Assembly: GCA_937907435.1 (NCBI GenBank)
Contig: CALCIA010000321.1
Coordinates: forward strand, 1 to 30,869
Source of the DNA: an uncultured Actinomycetes bacterium
GTDB taxonomy: Bacteria; Actinomycetota; Thermoleophilia; Solirubrobacterales; 70-9
DNA: 30,869 nucleotides
Direction: 5' to 3'
This document shows positions 1 to 8,500 of this stretch, piece by piece (the first letter of the stretch is position 1; each line of letters opens with the position of its first letter). A program made the position numbers and the translations under genes. The notes beneath the pieces are model-generated. The model was not told the DNA's origin, did not search any database, and saw only the letters and a program-made list of their open reading frames with translations.

Positions 1-153
1 CTTTCGTGGGGGAGGCGTCACAGGGACGTCGCGAAGTCGGACTTCCGTGAGGATCGGGTCGAGGAGTCTCCACACCTCGCCCCTTTCGGTCACAGAGACG
101 CCGAGAACGTCACACTTTCCGTCCCCTTAGGGCTCATTCCGGGCCTGAATCGA

Positions 154-186
154 GGGCCCTAAAACGCGCTGCGTGTTTTAGGGCCC
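154..186. terminator. Strong hairpin, probable terminator
   Basis: The 12-base arms 154-165 (GGGCCCTAAAAC) and 175-186 (GTTTTAGGGCCC) are exact reverse complements. Allowing one G-U pair, the stem continues to about 15 bp with a 3-base loop. The A/T run inside the stem is unusual for this DNA. It could end transcription from either side. It is about 240 bp beyond the end of the minus-strand operon, so it may instead belong to a gene left of the window. Confidence 0.5.
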
Positions 187-352
187 CTATAGGGGGGTCA
201 ACTCATGCAGCGCGTCGGTCGGTGTTGGACAACACGGGCATAAGGCCTGCGATCTCGACATCTCCGTGACGGCGCCCGACTTCCGTGACGGATCCGTGGG
301 ACTCCCGTCGCACCCCCGTGACGCTCCCGCGCACGATCCTCCACTCCTCGTA

Positions 353-410
353 GACCCGCCCCTCTGGCCACGGCCACAGCCTGCCCGGGCCGTGGCGAGA
401 GGGGCGGGTC
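353..410. repeat. Long palindrome, copy 1 of a dispersed REP-like repeat
   Basis: Arms 353-375 and 388-410 pair over 23 bp with one mismatch, around a 12-base loop (ACAGCCTGCCCG). The reverse complement of 358-410 matches 30817-30869 almost base for base, including the loop, so this is one member of a repeated element. It starts 13 bases beyond the stop of the SnoaL-like gene and could also serve as the terminator of that operon. Confidence 0.75.
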
Positions 411-422
411 CCTTCCCCCGGG

Positions 423-908
423 TCACTGGGCATGCTCCGGTGTAAACATCCCGCCGGCCCAGCCTTGGTCGACGCGCGCCAACCCGAGCACCTCCACCTC
501 TTTGCGCAGGATCCGCCAGCGGCCACCGTCGAGTTGACACTCGTCCCGATAGTTCCCGTACCCCACGATCGACAGCTCGCCGTAGGAGGCCAGCTCGAGG
601 TAATAGCTCTCGACGTGAGCCTCCTCGCCCCCCGCGCCGACCTCGATCGCGAGGTTGGTCACGTGGTGGCGGGTGTCACGGTAGGGAGAGGAGAACCAGT
701 TCGCGTAGTACTCGGCGACGGCCTCGATGCCTTCGAGCCTGACCCGACCGGGACTGTCCCAGACGATCTCGGGCGCGAAGATGTCGGTTATCGCGCCGAG
801 GTCGGCGGCGTCCACCGCCCGGACGTAGCGGGCCAGCATCTCCTGGACCTCGGCGCGGGCCTCGAGCGCCGCCAGCCGCGCGGCAGGCTCACCACCCCGG
901 TCGCTCAC
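423..908 (-). CDS. SnoaL/NTF2-like protein, last gene of the hyu operon
   Basis: This is a 161-residue protein of the SnoaL-like (NTF2 fold) superfamily. It has a helical start (EMLARYVRAVDAADLGAITDI), then FAPEIVWDSPGR and EGIEAVAEYYANWF, and ends in the beta strands typical of the cone-shaped fold (HHVTNLAIEV, GYGNYRDEC). Members act as cyclases, isomerases, dehydratases or ring-hydroxylating dioxygenase small-subunit relatives, so the reaction cannot be fixed. The GTG start at 906-908 overlaps the TGA stop of the preceding hyuA as GTGA, a sign of translational coupling. I chose it because the longer open frame upstream runs antiparallel in codon use through hyuA. It probably handles an intermediate of the same pathway. 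Confidence 0.8.
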   Translation of the reverse strand: MSDRGGEPAARLAALEARAEVQEMLARYVRAVDAADLGAITDIFAPEIVWDSPGRVRLEGIEAVAEYYANWFSSPYRDTRHHVTNLAIEVGAGGEEAHVESYYLELASYGELSIVGYGNYRDECQLDGGRWRILRKEVEVLGLARVDQGWAGGMFTPEHAQ

Positions 909-2965
909 TTGCGGCGGCTCAGCTCGTAGAACCCGCGGCCGTCGAGGCGCGCCTCCCAGTCCCGCAACAGCACGATCGTCGTCGTCGTCTCCTCGACGAT
1001 CGCCGGGCCCGTGATGGTGTTGCCGGGGCGCAGCAGGTCGCCCTCGACGACGTCGACCTCCCGGAACTCGCCGTCCATCCAGACGCGCCGGGTCCCCTTG
1101 ATCGCCGCCGCGGGGACCTCGGACTCGTCTTCGAACTCCGGCAGCGGCATCGGCGGCCGCGGCACCGAGATGCTCAGGTGGACGTTGATCGCCTCGCACG
1201 GGCTGTCCGGCTCCGCGTAGGTGTAGAGCGTTTCGTGGCGCTCGTGGAAGGCGGCGACGAGCTGTTCGAGCCCGCCCGAGGCGAGATCGTCGGACATCTC
1301 GACCTCGACCTCGTGGATCTGGCCGACGTACCGCATCTCCGCGGTCCGTCGCCGCTCCAGCCCGTTCCGGCGATCCCCGTCGCCAAGCGACAGGTCGCGC
1401 CCCGCCTCGGCTTCCATCGCCGCGAAGAGCTCCTCGATGCGGGCCGGATCGAGGAGCTCGATGTTCGACAGCACGGAGCGGGCGTAGTCGTGCTTGGCGT
1501 CGGCGACCAGCTGGCCGAACGCGCAGAGGGCACTGGCCACCTTCGGCACGATCACGGTCGGGATCTCCATCTCGTCGGCGAGCGCGCAGGCGTGCACGGC
1601 GCCCGCCCCGCCGCCGGACACCATGACGAAGTCCCGCGGGTCGTACCCGCGCTCGATCGAGACCTCGCTGATCCCGTCGACCATGTTGCGGTTGACCACC
1701 TGGTAGATCCCCGCGGCCGCCTCCTCCTCGGTCAGGCCGAGCGGCTCGCCGAGGTGGGTCCGCAACGCCCGCCGGGCCGCCTCGACGTCGAGCCGCATGC
1801 CACCGCCGAGGAAGTACTCCGCGTCGATGTAGCCGAGGACGACGTCGGCGTCGGTGACGGTCGGCAGCTCGCCGCCGTGCCCGTAACACGCGGGCCCGGG
1901 ACGGGCCTCCGCGCTGCGCGGCCCGACGCGCAGGATCCCCGACGGGTCGACCCAGCCGATCGAACCACCGCCGGCGCCAAGGGTGTTGATGTCGGTCATC
2001 GGAACCCCGACCCGGTAACGGTGGACGTCGACGTTGCGCACCAGCGGCGAGAGGCCCTGCTCGGCCAGGCTGATGTCGAAGCTGGTGCCGCCCATGTCCA
2101 CGGTCAGCACCCGGTCGCCGCCGATGAAGTTGCCGAAGTACGTCCCCGCCGTGGGACCGGAGGCCGGGCCCGAGTTGATCGACGCGACCGGCAGGCGCCG
2201 CAGCATGTCGGCCGACACGGCGCCGGCGTTCGAGAGCATGAACTGGATGTCGCCGCCGAACCCCAGCTCTCCGAACAGCGCCTGCACCTCGTCCACGTAG
2301 GTGGTGACGACCGGCCCGAGGTAGGCGTTGACGACGGTCGTGCTGGTGCGGACGTAGTCCCTGATCTGCGGCAGCACCTCGATCGACAGCGACCGGTAGG
2401 CGTCGGGCATGTGGGTGGCGAGCAGCTCGCCGGTGCGGCGCTCGTGCTCGGGATTGCGGAACGACCAGAGGTAGACGACCGCGACGGCCTCCACGCCCTC
2501 GGCCTTGAACAGCTCGATGCCCTCCAGGACGTCGTCCTCGTTCAGCTCGGTGAGGACCTCACCCTCGGCGTTCACCCGCTCCCGGACCGGGTGGCTCAGG
2601 TAGCGCGGCACGAGCTCCGGCGGCGGTGGGTAACGGAAGTCATAGCGACGCTCCTTGTGCCCGCCGCGCATCTGCAGGAAGTCACGGAAGCCCTCGGTGC
2701 ACAACAGCCCCACCTTGGCGCCGTTGTGCTGGATCAAGGTGTTGACCGCCACGGTCGAGCCGTGGGTGATCACCTCGTCGCAGCGCTCGAGGAACTCCGG
2801 CGGCGAGACGCCCAGGCGCTCCGCCACCTGGGCGATGCCTTCGCGGATCGATTTCGCCGGGTGCCGGCGGTCGCTGGGGACCTTGGCGATCGACAGCGTG
2901 CCCGTCTCGTCGACCACGCTGAAGTCCGTGAAGGTCCCCCCGATGTCGATGCCCAGTCGGTACAT
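905..2965 (-). CDS. HyuA-type subunit (hydantoinase A/oxoprolinase/acetone carboxylase beta family), copy 1
   Basis: This 686-residue protein is full length for the HyuA family, whose members use ATP to activate a carbonyl group in cyclic amides, 5-oxoproline or ketones. The actin-like ATP-binding signatures are present: IDIGGTFTD at residues 6-14, HGSTVAVN at 68-75 and DMGGTSFD at 290-297, followed by a GAGGGS loop. ATG at 2963-2965 is preceded by GGGAGGTAG on the minus strand. The partner hyuB ends 5 bases upstream, so the two subunits are surely co-translated. The distal gene starts inside its stop codon. Family members include N-methylhydantoinase, caprolactamase and acetone or acetophenone carboxylase; the substrate here is unknown. 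Confidence 0.9.
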   Translation of the reverse strand: MYRLGIDIGGTFTDFSVVDETGTLSIAKVPSDRRHPAKSIREGIAQVAERLGVSPPEFLERCDEVITHGSTVAVNTLIQHNGAKVGLLCTEGFRDFLQMRGGHKERRYDFRYPPPPELVPRYLSHPVRERVNAEGEVLTELNEDDVLEGIELFKAEGVEAVAVVYLWSFRNPEHERRTGELLATHMPDAYRSLSIEVLPQIRDYVRTSTTVVNAYLGPVVTTYVDEVQALFGELGFGGDIQFMLSNAGAVSADMLRRLPVASINSGPASGPTAGTYFGNFIGGDRVLTVDMGGTSFDISLAEQGLSPLVRNVDVHRYRVGVPMTDINTLGAGGGSIGWVDPSGILRVGPRSAEARPGPACYGHGGELPTVTDADVVLGYIDAEYFLGGGMRLDVEAARRALRTHLGEPLGLTEEEAAAGIYQVVNRNMVDGISEVSIERGYDPRDFVMVSGGGAGAVHACALADEMEIPTVIVPKVASALCAFGQLVADAKHDYARSVLSNIELLDPARIEELFAAMEAEAGRDLSLGDGDRRNGLERRRTAEMRYVGQIHEVEVEMSDDLASGGLEQLVAAFHERHETLYTYAEPDSPCEAINVHLSISVPRPPMPLPEFEDESEVPAAAIKGTRRVWMDGEFREVDVVEGDLLRPGNTITGPAIVEETTTTIVLLRDWEARLDGRGFYELSRRK

Positions 2966-2970
2966 CCGAA

Positions 2971-4749
2971 CTACCTCCCTGCCTGATCGTCTTGTCCGTC
3001 GGCGCGCAACCGCTCGGTTGCCTCCGCGTCGACCGAGTGGCCGTCCGGCGTCGCGAACGCCACCCGGTACTCGAGCTCCGCGCTCTCCCGGCTGACCAGC
3101 CCCGAGCGCACGTCGGCCGCGACCAGCTCGGGGTCGCGCCGGCGCGCCGGGCCGACCGCACCGCCGCCGATGACGTGGCACTCGAGCACGTCGCCCTTGA
3201 CGAGCTTGCGCTCGACCGAGTGGCGGCCGATCTCCGTCTTCGACCCGTCCGCGTGGCGGATGAAGTACTTGCCACCGCGTCCGGGCAGGTCGGCGTGGGC
3301 GCCGAGCACCGAGACGGCGGGGAATTCACCCTCGCCCCAACGGGTGACCGTGCCCTCGTGGCCGATCAACTCGAAGTCGTACCGCGGCCCGAAGCCTCCC
3401 CGCCACTGGCCGGGGCTCGCGGAGTCCGGGCGCAGCTCGAAGCGGTGGACGAAGATCGGGTACTCGTACTCGACCATCTCGACGTCGTCCGTATAGAGGG
3501 ACCCCGAGGACGCGGTCGCGCCGAGGCTGTTCCAACCGTCCAGCCCGGTGAACGCCCCGCCCCCGCCGATCAGCGTGTTGAAGCCGAAGTAGATGTAGTA
3601 CTCGTCGTTCTTCGGGTTGACCCCCGAGGCGATCAGCGCGGTGATGTGTCCCCACCCCGCCGCGGCCGCCTCCGGCGCCGCCTTGTTCAGGGCGCTGACT
3701 ACGGCCTCGGTGATGTTCTCGCCGACGGTCGAGGTGCTGCACGAGCAGGGCGCCGGATGGACCGCGTTGGTCAGCGAGCCCTTCGGTCCCGGGTCGAAGG
3801 CGATCGGCCGGTAGATCCCGGCGTTGTGCGGCATCGCCGGGTCGACGAAGAAGAGGACGCCCAGGTAGGCCATGCTCGAGGTGATCGGCTCGTAGGCGTT
3901 GATGTAGCTCTCGCCCTGGGGACGGCTGCGGTACTCGAGCGCCATCTCGTCCCCGGTGATCGTGACCGTGCAGTGGATCGTGCTGGGGCCGTTGACGCCG
4001 TCGTCCTCGACCGGCGCCTCCCCCTCGTACACGCCGTCGGGCAGCTTCGCGATCTCTTTCCGCATCCACACCTCGGAGCGGTCGAGGATCTCGGCGACGC
4101 AGTCGCGGACCGTCGCCCGGCCCATGCGCCCGATCATCTCGACCAGCCGCCGCTCGGCCACGCCGAGCGTGCCGATCTGCGCCATCAGGTCGCCGCGGTG
4201 CCATTCCGGCGTGCGGACGTTGGCGAGGATCATGTCGACGATGTCGTTGCGCATCACCCCCTCGTCGGCGATCTTGATCGGGGTCATGCGCAGGCCCTCG
4301 GCGTAGATCTCCCGCGCCTCGGGGTTGTACCCGCCCGCCACCGGGCCGCCGGTGTCGGTCATGTGCGCCTTGTTGACGACCCAGAACTGCAGCTCGTCGT
4401 CGAAGAAGACGGGCTTGTAGACGCACATGTCCTGCAGGTGCGAGTTCCCGGTCGAGGGGTCGTTGTGGTACACGAGGTCGCCCGGCCTGATGTCGTCGCC
4501 GAAGTACTCGGCCACGTCGCGGCAGGAGTACATCAGGGCCCCGAGGTGGTTCGGGATGTCTTCCCCCTGGACCACCATCTGCGGCACCCAGTCGAAGATC
4601 GCGTTCGAGAAGTCGTGGGCGAGCTTCAGGATCGGGGACCGGCAGGTGTTCGCCATCGTCACCGTCATCTCACGGGTCGTCGCCTCGAGCATCCCCTGGA
4701 TGACGGCGAGGGTGATCTCGTCGACCTCGCGCTCCTTGGCGGCGCTCAC
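2971..4749 (-). CDS. HyuB-type subunit (hydantoinase B/oxoprolinase family), copy 1
   Basis: This 592-residue protein has the usual length of the HyuB family, the partner subunit that carries the acting site for hydrolysis or carboxylation. Typical segments are EITLAVIQGMLEATTREM at the N-terminus, AHDFSNAIFDW, GDLVYHNDPSTGNSHLQDM (the HNDP motif) and a glycine-rich GGGGAFTGLDGW region. The GTG start at 4747-4749 overlaps the stop of the upstream luciferase-like gene as GTGA, with AAGGAG 8 bases ahead. Longer in-frame starts would run deep into the upstream gene. It pairs with the hyuA that follows after 5 bases. Its order (B then A) is the reverse of the other pair in this operon. Confidence 0.9.
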   Translation of the reverse strand: MSAAKEREVDEITLAVIQGMLEATTREMTVTMANTCRSPILKLAHDFSNAIFDWVPQMVVQGEDIPNHLGALMYSCRDVAEYFGDDIRPGDLVYHNDPSTGNSHLQDMCVYKPVFFDDELQFWVVNKAHMTDTGGPVAGGYNPEAREIYAEGLRMTPIKIADEGVMRNDIVDMILANVRTPEWHRGDLMAQIGTLGVAERRLVEMIGRMGRATVRDCVAEILDRSEVWMRKEIAKLPDGVYEGEAPVEDDGVNGPSTIHCTVTITGDEMALEYRSRPQGESYINAYEPITSSMAYLGVLFFVDPAMPHNAGIYRPIAFDPGPKGSLTNAVHPAPCSCSTSTVGENITEAVVSALNKAAPEAAAAGWGHITALIASGVNPKNDEYYIYFGFNTLIGGGGAFTGLDGWNSLGATASSGSLYTDDVEMVEYEYPIFVHRFELRPDSASPGQWRGGFGPRYDFELIGHEGTVTRWGEGEFPAVSVLGAHADLPGRGGKYFIRHADGSKTEIGRHSVERKLVKGDVLECHVIGGGAVGPARRRDPELVAADVRSGLVSRESAELEYRVAFATPDGHSVDAEATERLRADGQDDQAGR

Positions 4750-5825
4750 CAGCGCGCTCCTTCCGGGATCGCGGGATGCTCGGGTGGCGGGTAGAGGTCG
4801 TGGAAGTGCGCGCACACTTCAGCCCCGAAGCGCCTGATCTGCTCGCGGACGGCCTCGAACGACGGGCCGTTGGTCATGCGGAAGCGCATCATGATGTAGT
4901 CCACCCCGTATTCCTCGCGGTACTTCTCGATCTGCGCGATGCACTCCTCGGCGCTGCCCATGACCAGGTGCTCGCGCGTCGCCTCGGGAGTGAAGTCGTC
5001 CTCGTGCTGGAAGTCGGGATGGTGGGTGACGATCCCGTGCCGGGCGTAGAACCGCACCTCGTCGAGGTAGTTGGTCCCGAATTCCTCCATCGCCTCCTCG
5101 TAGCTGTCCGCAACCCACCCGTCGCGCATCAGGATCACGTACGGCTCCTTGCCTTCGGCGGTGGCCGCCTCGCGATAGGCGCCGAGCTCACGGTCCCAGG
5201 TGGCCTTCTCGAGCGGGAACGGGTCGCCGGCCCAGGAATCGGCATAGGAGGCGGCGCGTTTGATCGCCGCGGGGGCCTGCCCGGTACCCCAGATCGGCAC
5301 GTGGTCCTGCCACGGCTGCGGCGAGAGCATCTGGTTCCACACTTGGTAGAACTCGCCGTCGAAGGTGAACGGGCGCCCGCGGCTCTCGAACGCCTGCTCG
5401 AGGCAACGCACGCCCTCCAGGAACCGCCCGAGCATCCGCTCCTGGGGAATGCCGAAATAGTCCCAGTAGCCCGAGTGATAGCCGCGGCCGGGGCACTGGA
5501 AGAAGCGGCCCCGCGAGAGGTTGTCCGCCACCGCGGTCTGCTCCGCGATCAGCATCGGATGCCAGAGGGTCTGGACCAGGCAGTACGTCCCCAGCGCCAC
5601 TTTCTTCGTCTCACGCGCCAGGATGGTGAGGAACTGCATCGGGCCCGGCCAGTAGACCTCGGTGCGGCCGTGGCGGTCGGAGATCCCGATCGAGTGGAAC
5701 CCCGCCTCCTCGGCGACCAACGCCTCCTGGATCATCGCCTCGAGCGTGTCGTGGACGTCCTCCCGGTCGGGGAGAGGTTGGTCGTACCCACCCTTGTTGA
5801 GGTCAAGCAGGTAACCGATTCGCAT
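4746..5825 (-). CDS. LLM-class flavin-dependent monooxygenase (luciferase-like)
   Basis: This 359-residue protein belongs to the bacterial luciferase-like (F420- or FMN-dependent) oxidoreductases. It opens with a beta strand MRIGYLLDL, then EEAGFHSIGISDRHG, and has VALGTYCLVQTLWHPMLIAE and ADNLSRGRFF, the typical barrel strands, plus a later VPIWGTGQAP. Members oxidise ketones, alkanesulfonates, amines or nitrilotriacetate using reduced flavin, or use F420. ATG at 5823-5825 lies 1 base after the EthD gene and has AGGGAGAT ahead of it. Sitting in the centre of two HyuA/HyuB pairs, it probably performs the oxidative step that makes or opens the compound handled by them. Confidence 0.88.
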   Translation of the reverse strand: MRIGYLLDLNKGGYDQPLPDREDVHDTLEAMIQEALVAEEAGFHSIGISDRHGRTEVYWPGPMQFLTILARETKKVALGTYCLVQTLWHPMLIAEQTAVADNLSRGRFFQCPGRGYHSGYWDYFGIPQERMLGRFLEGVRCLEQAFESRGRPFTFDGEFYQVWNQMLSPQPWQDHVPIWGTGQAPAAIKRAASYADSWAGDPFPLEKATWDRELGAYREAATAEGKEPYVILMRDGWVADSYEEAMEEFGTNYLDEVRFYARHGIVTHHPDFQHEDDFTPEATREHLVMGSAEECIAQIEKYREEYGVDYIMMRFRMTNGPSFEAVREQIRRFGAEVCAHFHDLYPPPEHPAIPEGARW

Positions 5826-5826
5826 G

Positions 5827-6183
5827 TCAGATGATCTCCCTCTCGTCGACGATCAACACCCTTACCTGCTCGATGAACTGGTCCTCGTCGCCACGCGCCG
5901 CGTCCACGTTCGCGGTGAGCAGGCGCTGCATGGAGTCGAAGTCGTCGTACCAGGTCTCGGCGAACCCATCGCACCCGAGGAGGTGGTCGGGCCCGTCCGG
6001 CGTCAGCGGGTGGCGCGCGGCCGCGGACTGGTCCGGGTCGACGAGATTCACCACGTACTTCCGCAGGCCCGCATCGGCCATCGCGCCGCTGACCCGGGCG
6101 GAGTGTTGCTCGACCCAATAGGACTGTGCCAGCGCCAGCGGGATGTCATCCCGAAGCTTGACCAGCGACACCCGCTTGATCAC
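5827..6183 (-). CDS. EthD-domain small protein
   Basis: This 118-residue protein has the look of the EthD/dimeric ferredoxin-like alpha-beta barrel family: a strand VIKRVSLVKL, the helix with WVEQHSARV (compare the family's W..H...), a LRKYVVNLVD strand, and a DGFAETWYDD segment followed by LLTANV. EthD proteins accompany oxidative degradation pathways such as ether cleavage; some relatives are decarboxylases or isomerases. The GTG at 6181-6183 is chosen because AGGAGGA lies 7 to 8 bases ahead. It starts 1 base after the upstream hyuB stop and ends 1 base before the monooxygenase. Confidence 0.75.
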   Translation of the reverse strand: MIKRVSLVKLRDDIPLALAQSYWVEQHSARVSGAMADAGLRKYVVNLVDPDQSAAARHPLTPDGPDHLLGCDGFAETWYDDFDSMQRLLTANVDAARGDEDQFIEQVRVLIVDEREII

Positions 6184-6184
6184 C

Positions 6185-8500
6185 CTAATCCTCCTCCTTC
6201 GCCGTGCCCCGCGGGAAGGCGACGCCTGGCCGCAGGTCCCATAGCGGCACGTCACCGTCGACGCAGATTTCCGTCTGCAGGAGCTCGCCGCTTTCGGGGC
6301 AGATGAACTCGCGGAAGCGCACGGCCCGATCGGTGTAGATCTCCGGGTCGCGGATGTTCGGGTTGGCATCGGTGAGCGGCCGGTCCCGCAGGAGCACGCC
6401 GTACTTGTAGTTCTCGCGTGCCGACCCGAGGGCGATCTGGCCGCACCAGATCCGGTCGTCGCGGATCTCCAGGTTCTCCGACAGCGGCCCGACGTCCGGC
6501 GCCTCGCCGAGCGGCTCGTCCCGGGGCCCGTCATATGGCTTCGCCTCGCTCAGGCGCGCGGCCCGGAGCTCCTCCCGCAGCGCGGCGGTGGCATCGGTGT
6601 CGACCTCGACGCGATGCCCCTCGCCGACCAGGACCACGCCGTAGGCGCTCCGCGCCCAGGCTTTCGAGGTCCGGTCGGCGGCGACGTCGGCCCGCACCGC
6701 CTCCGGATCGCGGGTCAGCGGGTCGCCGTAACCTCCGGCCCCCGACCAGGCGCAGATCCAGACGTCGCCCTCGGTCACACTCCGATCGAAGGACTTCGCC
6801 GGAACCCAGTCGCGGGTCCCGCCCTCGATCTCCTCGGCGCTCCGCGGCATCCTCTCGGTGCGCGCGACGGCGTCCCAGACATCGACGCCCTGGATGTGTT
6901 GGTACTTGTTGGTGCCCGACGGATAGCCGCCGAAGAGCGGCGGTCCCGGGATCGCCACCTCGCTGCCGACGGTGAGGTTGCGGAAGCTCTCGGTCAGGTG
7001 GGGGACGTAGGCGAACTCTCCCCCGTTCCCGCCGCGGTACCGTCCGGCGCCGCCCGAGTCGGTCACCTCTTTCCGCCACAGGTAGAGGATCGGGTAGAAG
7101 AGCTCGTGCTCCTCGACGTTCGGCATCGTCGACTGGAGGTCCCACGGCCAGCCGCCGGTGTCCTGACCATCGCGCCAGGAGAACGCCGGGAGCGCCGCCC
7201 CGGCGGGGTCCATCAGGAAGGTCGAGAACGCGTGCCCGCGCTGATCGGTGCCTTCGACGCTGTTGACCGGGAACGAGAGGTTCGACATGCAGCTCTGCAC
7301 CTCGCTGCGCATTTCCGGATCCGGCGACGTGCTGAGCATCCGCGAGACGACCAGGCCGCCGAGCGCCAAGGTCTGCGGCAGGCTCAACCCGGTGGACGCC
7401 TGGACGGCGGTCGGGCGGGTCGCACACGTCACCGTCCCCGGCTCGACGTCGAACACACAGTGACGCAGCGCGCCCTCGATCGCGAACATCTGGTCGTAGA
7501 GCATCTGGACGGCCAGCATCGACACGACCGCGCCCTTCCAGGCGGCGTAGATCGTCGACACCGTGGGGACCTGGGGGTCGCTCCCGCGGTTGGAGAAGAT
7601 CAGGGTGTCGGCTTCCTTGGTCAGCGTGAGCCGGTTGCGGTAGAGGTCGCGGTCCCCGGGCAGGCCGCCCTCGAGCCAGGTCTCGTCGGACCAGCTCCCG
7701 TCGGGGATCGAGCGCAGGCGCTCGAGGAACGCCTGCTCGGAGTCGTCCTGCAGCTTGCGCATGCAGCCCTTCACCACCTCGGGCCCGTGCCGCTCGATCA
7801 GCGAGTTGATGCGCTCCGACGCCACGTTGCAGCCGGCGATCTGCGCGCGCAGGTCGAGGGCCACCAGGTCCGGCACGCGTGAGGAGCGCAGGTAGACCGC
7901 CTCGATGTCCTCCCGCAGGATGCCGCCTTCTACGATCTTCACCGGCGGCAGACAGGGCGCCTCCCAGTGGACGTTCTCGGCCATCGGGTTGAAGCCCCCC
8001 GGCGCCGTGCCGCCGAGATCGTGCTGGTGGAGGGTGTTGGCGACCCAGCAGAACAACGAGCCTTCGACGAAGACCGGCGCGTAGACGGCCACGTCGGACT
8101 GGTGCGGCGCCCCTACCCACGGATCGTTGTTGAGGAAGATGTCCCCCGGGTGGATCCCCGGATTGGCCGAGCGATTTTCAAGCGTCCACTTGACCGAGGA
8201 GTTCGTCGCCGCCGAGAGGTACTGCAGGAACGGCCCGAAGAACACATAATCACCGCGCTCGTCGAGGATCACCGGGTTGAAGTCATGTGCGTACGCACAG
8301 ATCGGCGACCCCGAGATCTTCATCATCGTCGTGCCGTGCTCGGTGTTCACGTTCCACAGCGCATAACGGAGCAGCTCATGCACGATCGGGTCGATCGCGG
8401 TCTCCGCCTCGGTGTGCAGGCGCAGGCGGGGATCGATCGTCAGCTCCGGCGGAGCGACGTAGGGATAGACGCTGCCGTCCCATTTGATGTCGTCAGTCAT
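6185..8500 (-). CDS. HyuB-type subunit with C-terminal gamma-like extension, copy 2
   Basis: This protein is 771 residues, about 180 longer than copy 1. The HyuB core is clear: AIDPIVHELLRYALWNVNTEHG, AHDFNPVILDERGD, GDIFLNNDPWVGAPHQSD (the NNDP motif) and YRGGNGGEF. Residues 673-771 form an added domain (IWCGQIALG, ENYKYGVLLRDRPL, FREFICPESGELL, GDVPLWDL). This resembles the small gamma subunit of acetone-type carboxylases as I recall it, which would favour carboxylation over plain hydrolysis. That match is inferred from memory. ATG at 8498-8500 overlaps the end of hyuA by 8 bases and has AGGAGG ahead. It is clearly co-translated with hyuA copy 2. Confidence 0.87.
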   Translation of the reverse strand: MTDDIKWDGSVYPYVAPPELTIDPRLRLHTEAETAIDPIVHELLRYALWNVNTEHGTTMMKISGSPICAYAHDFNPVILDERGDYVFFGPFLQYLSAATNSSVKWTLENRSANPGIHPGDIFLNNDPWVGAPHQSDVAVYAPVFVEGSLFCWVANTLHQHDLGGTAPGGFNPMAENVHWEAPCLPPVKIVEGGILREDIEAVYLRSSRVPDLVALDLRAQIAGCNVASERINSLIERHGPEVVKGCMRKLQDDSEQAFLERLRSIPDGSWSDETWLEGGLPGDRDLYRNRLTLTKEADTLIFSNRGSDPQVPTVSTIYAAWKGAVVSMLAVQMLYDQMFAIEGALRHCVFDVEPGTVTCATRPTAVQASTGLSLPQTLALGGLVVSRMLSTSPDPEMRSEVQSCMSNLSFPVNSVEGTDQRGHAFSTFLMDPAGAALPAFSWRDGQDTGGWPWDLQSTMPNVEEHELFYPILYLWRKEVTDSGGAGRYRGGNGGEFAYVPHLTESFRNLTVGSEVAIPGPPLFGGYPSGTNKYQHIQGVDVWDAVARTERMPRSAEEIEGGTRDWVPAKSFDRSVTEGDVWICAWSGAGGYGDPLTRDPEAVRADVAADRTSKAWARSAYGVVLVGEGHRVEVDTDATAALREELRAARLSEAKPYDGPRDEPLGEAPDVGPLSENLEIRDDRIWCGQIALGSARENYKYGVLLRDRPLTDANPNIRDPEIYTDRAVRFREFICPESGELLQTEICVDGDVPLWDLRPGVAFPRGTAKEED

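Larger units (their letters stand above)
1..422. other. Gene-free region with hairpins and short repeats
   Basis: I see no convincing gene here; the open frames are short and arginine-rich and look like shadows. The stretch holds a strong hairpin (154-186), three copies of CCGTGACG (264-271, 283-290, 316-323) and a long palindrome (353-410). It lies downstream of the minus-strand catabolic operon that ends at 423. Confidence 0.6.

Noticed and set aside
905..1889. Extended N-terminus for the SnoaL-like protein
   Set aside because: The longer open frame runs through the hyuA gene in another frame and is low-complexity Arg/Gly/Ala. The GTGA overlap start explains the gene better.
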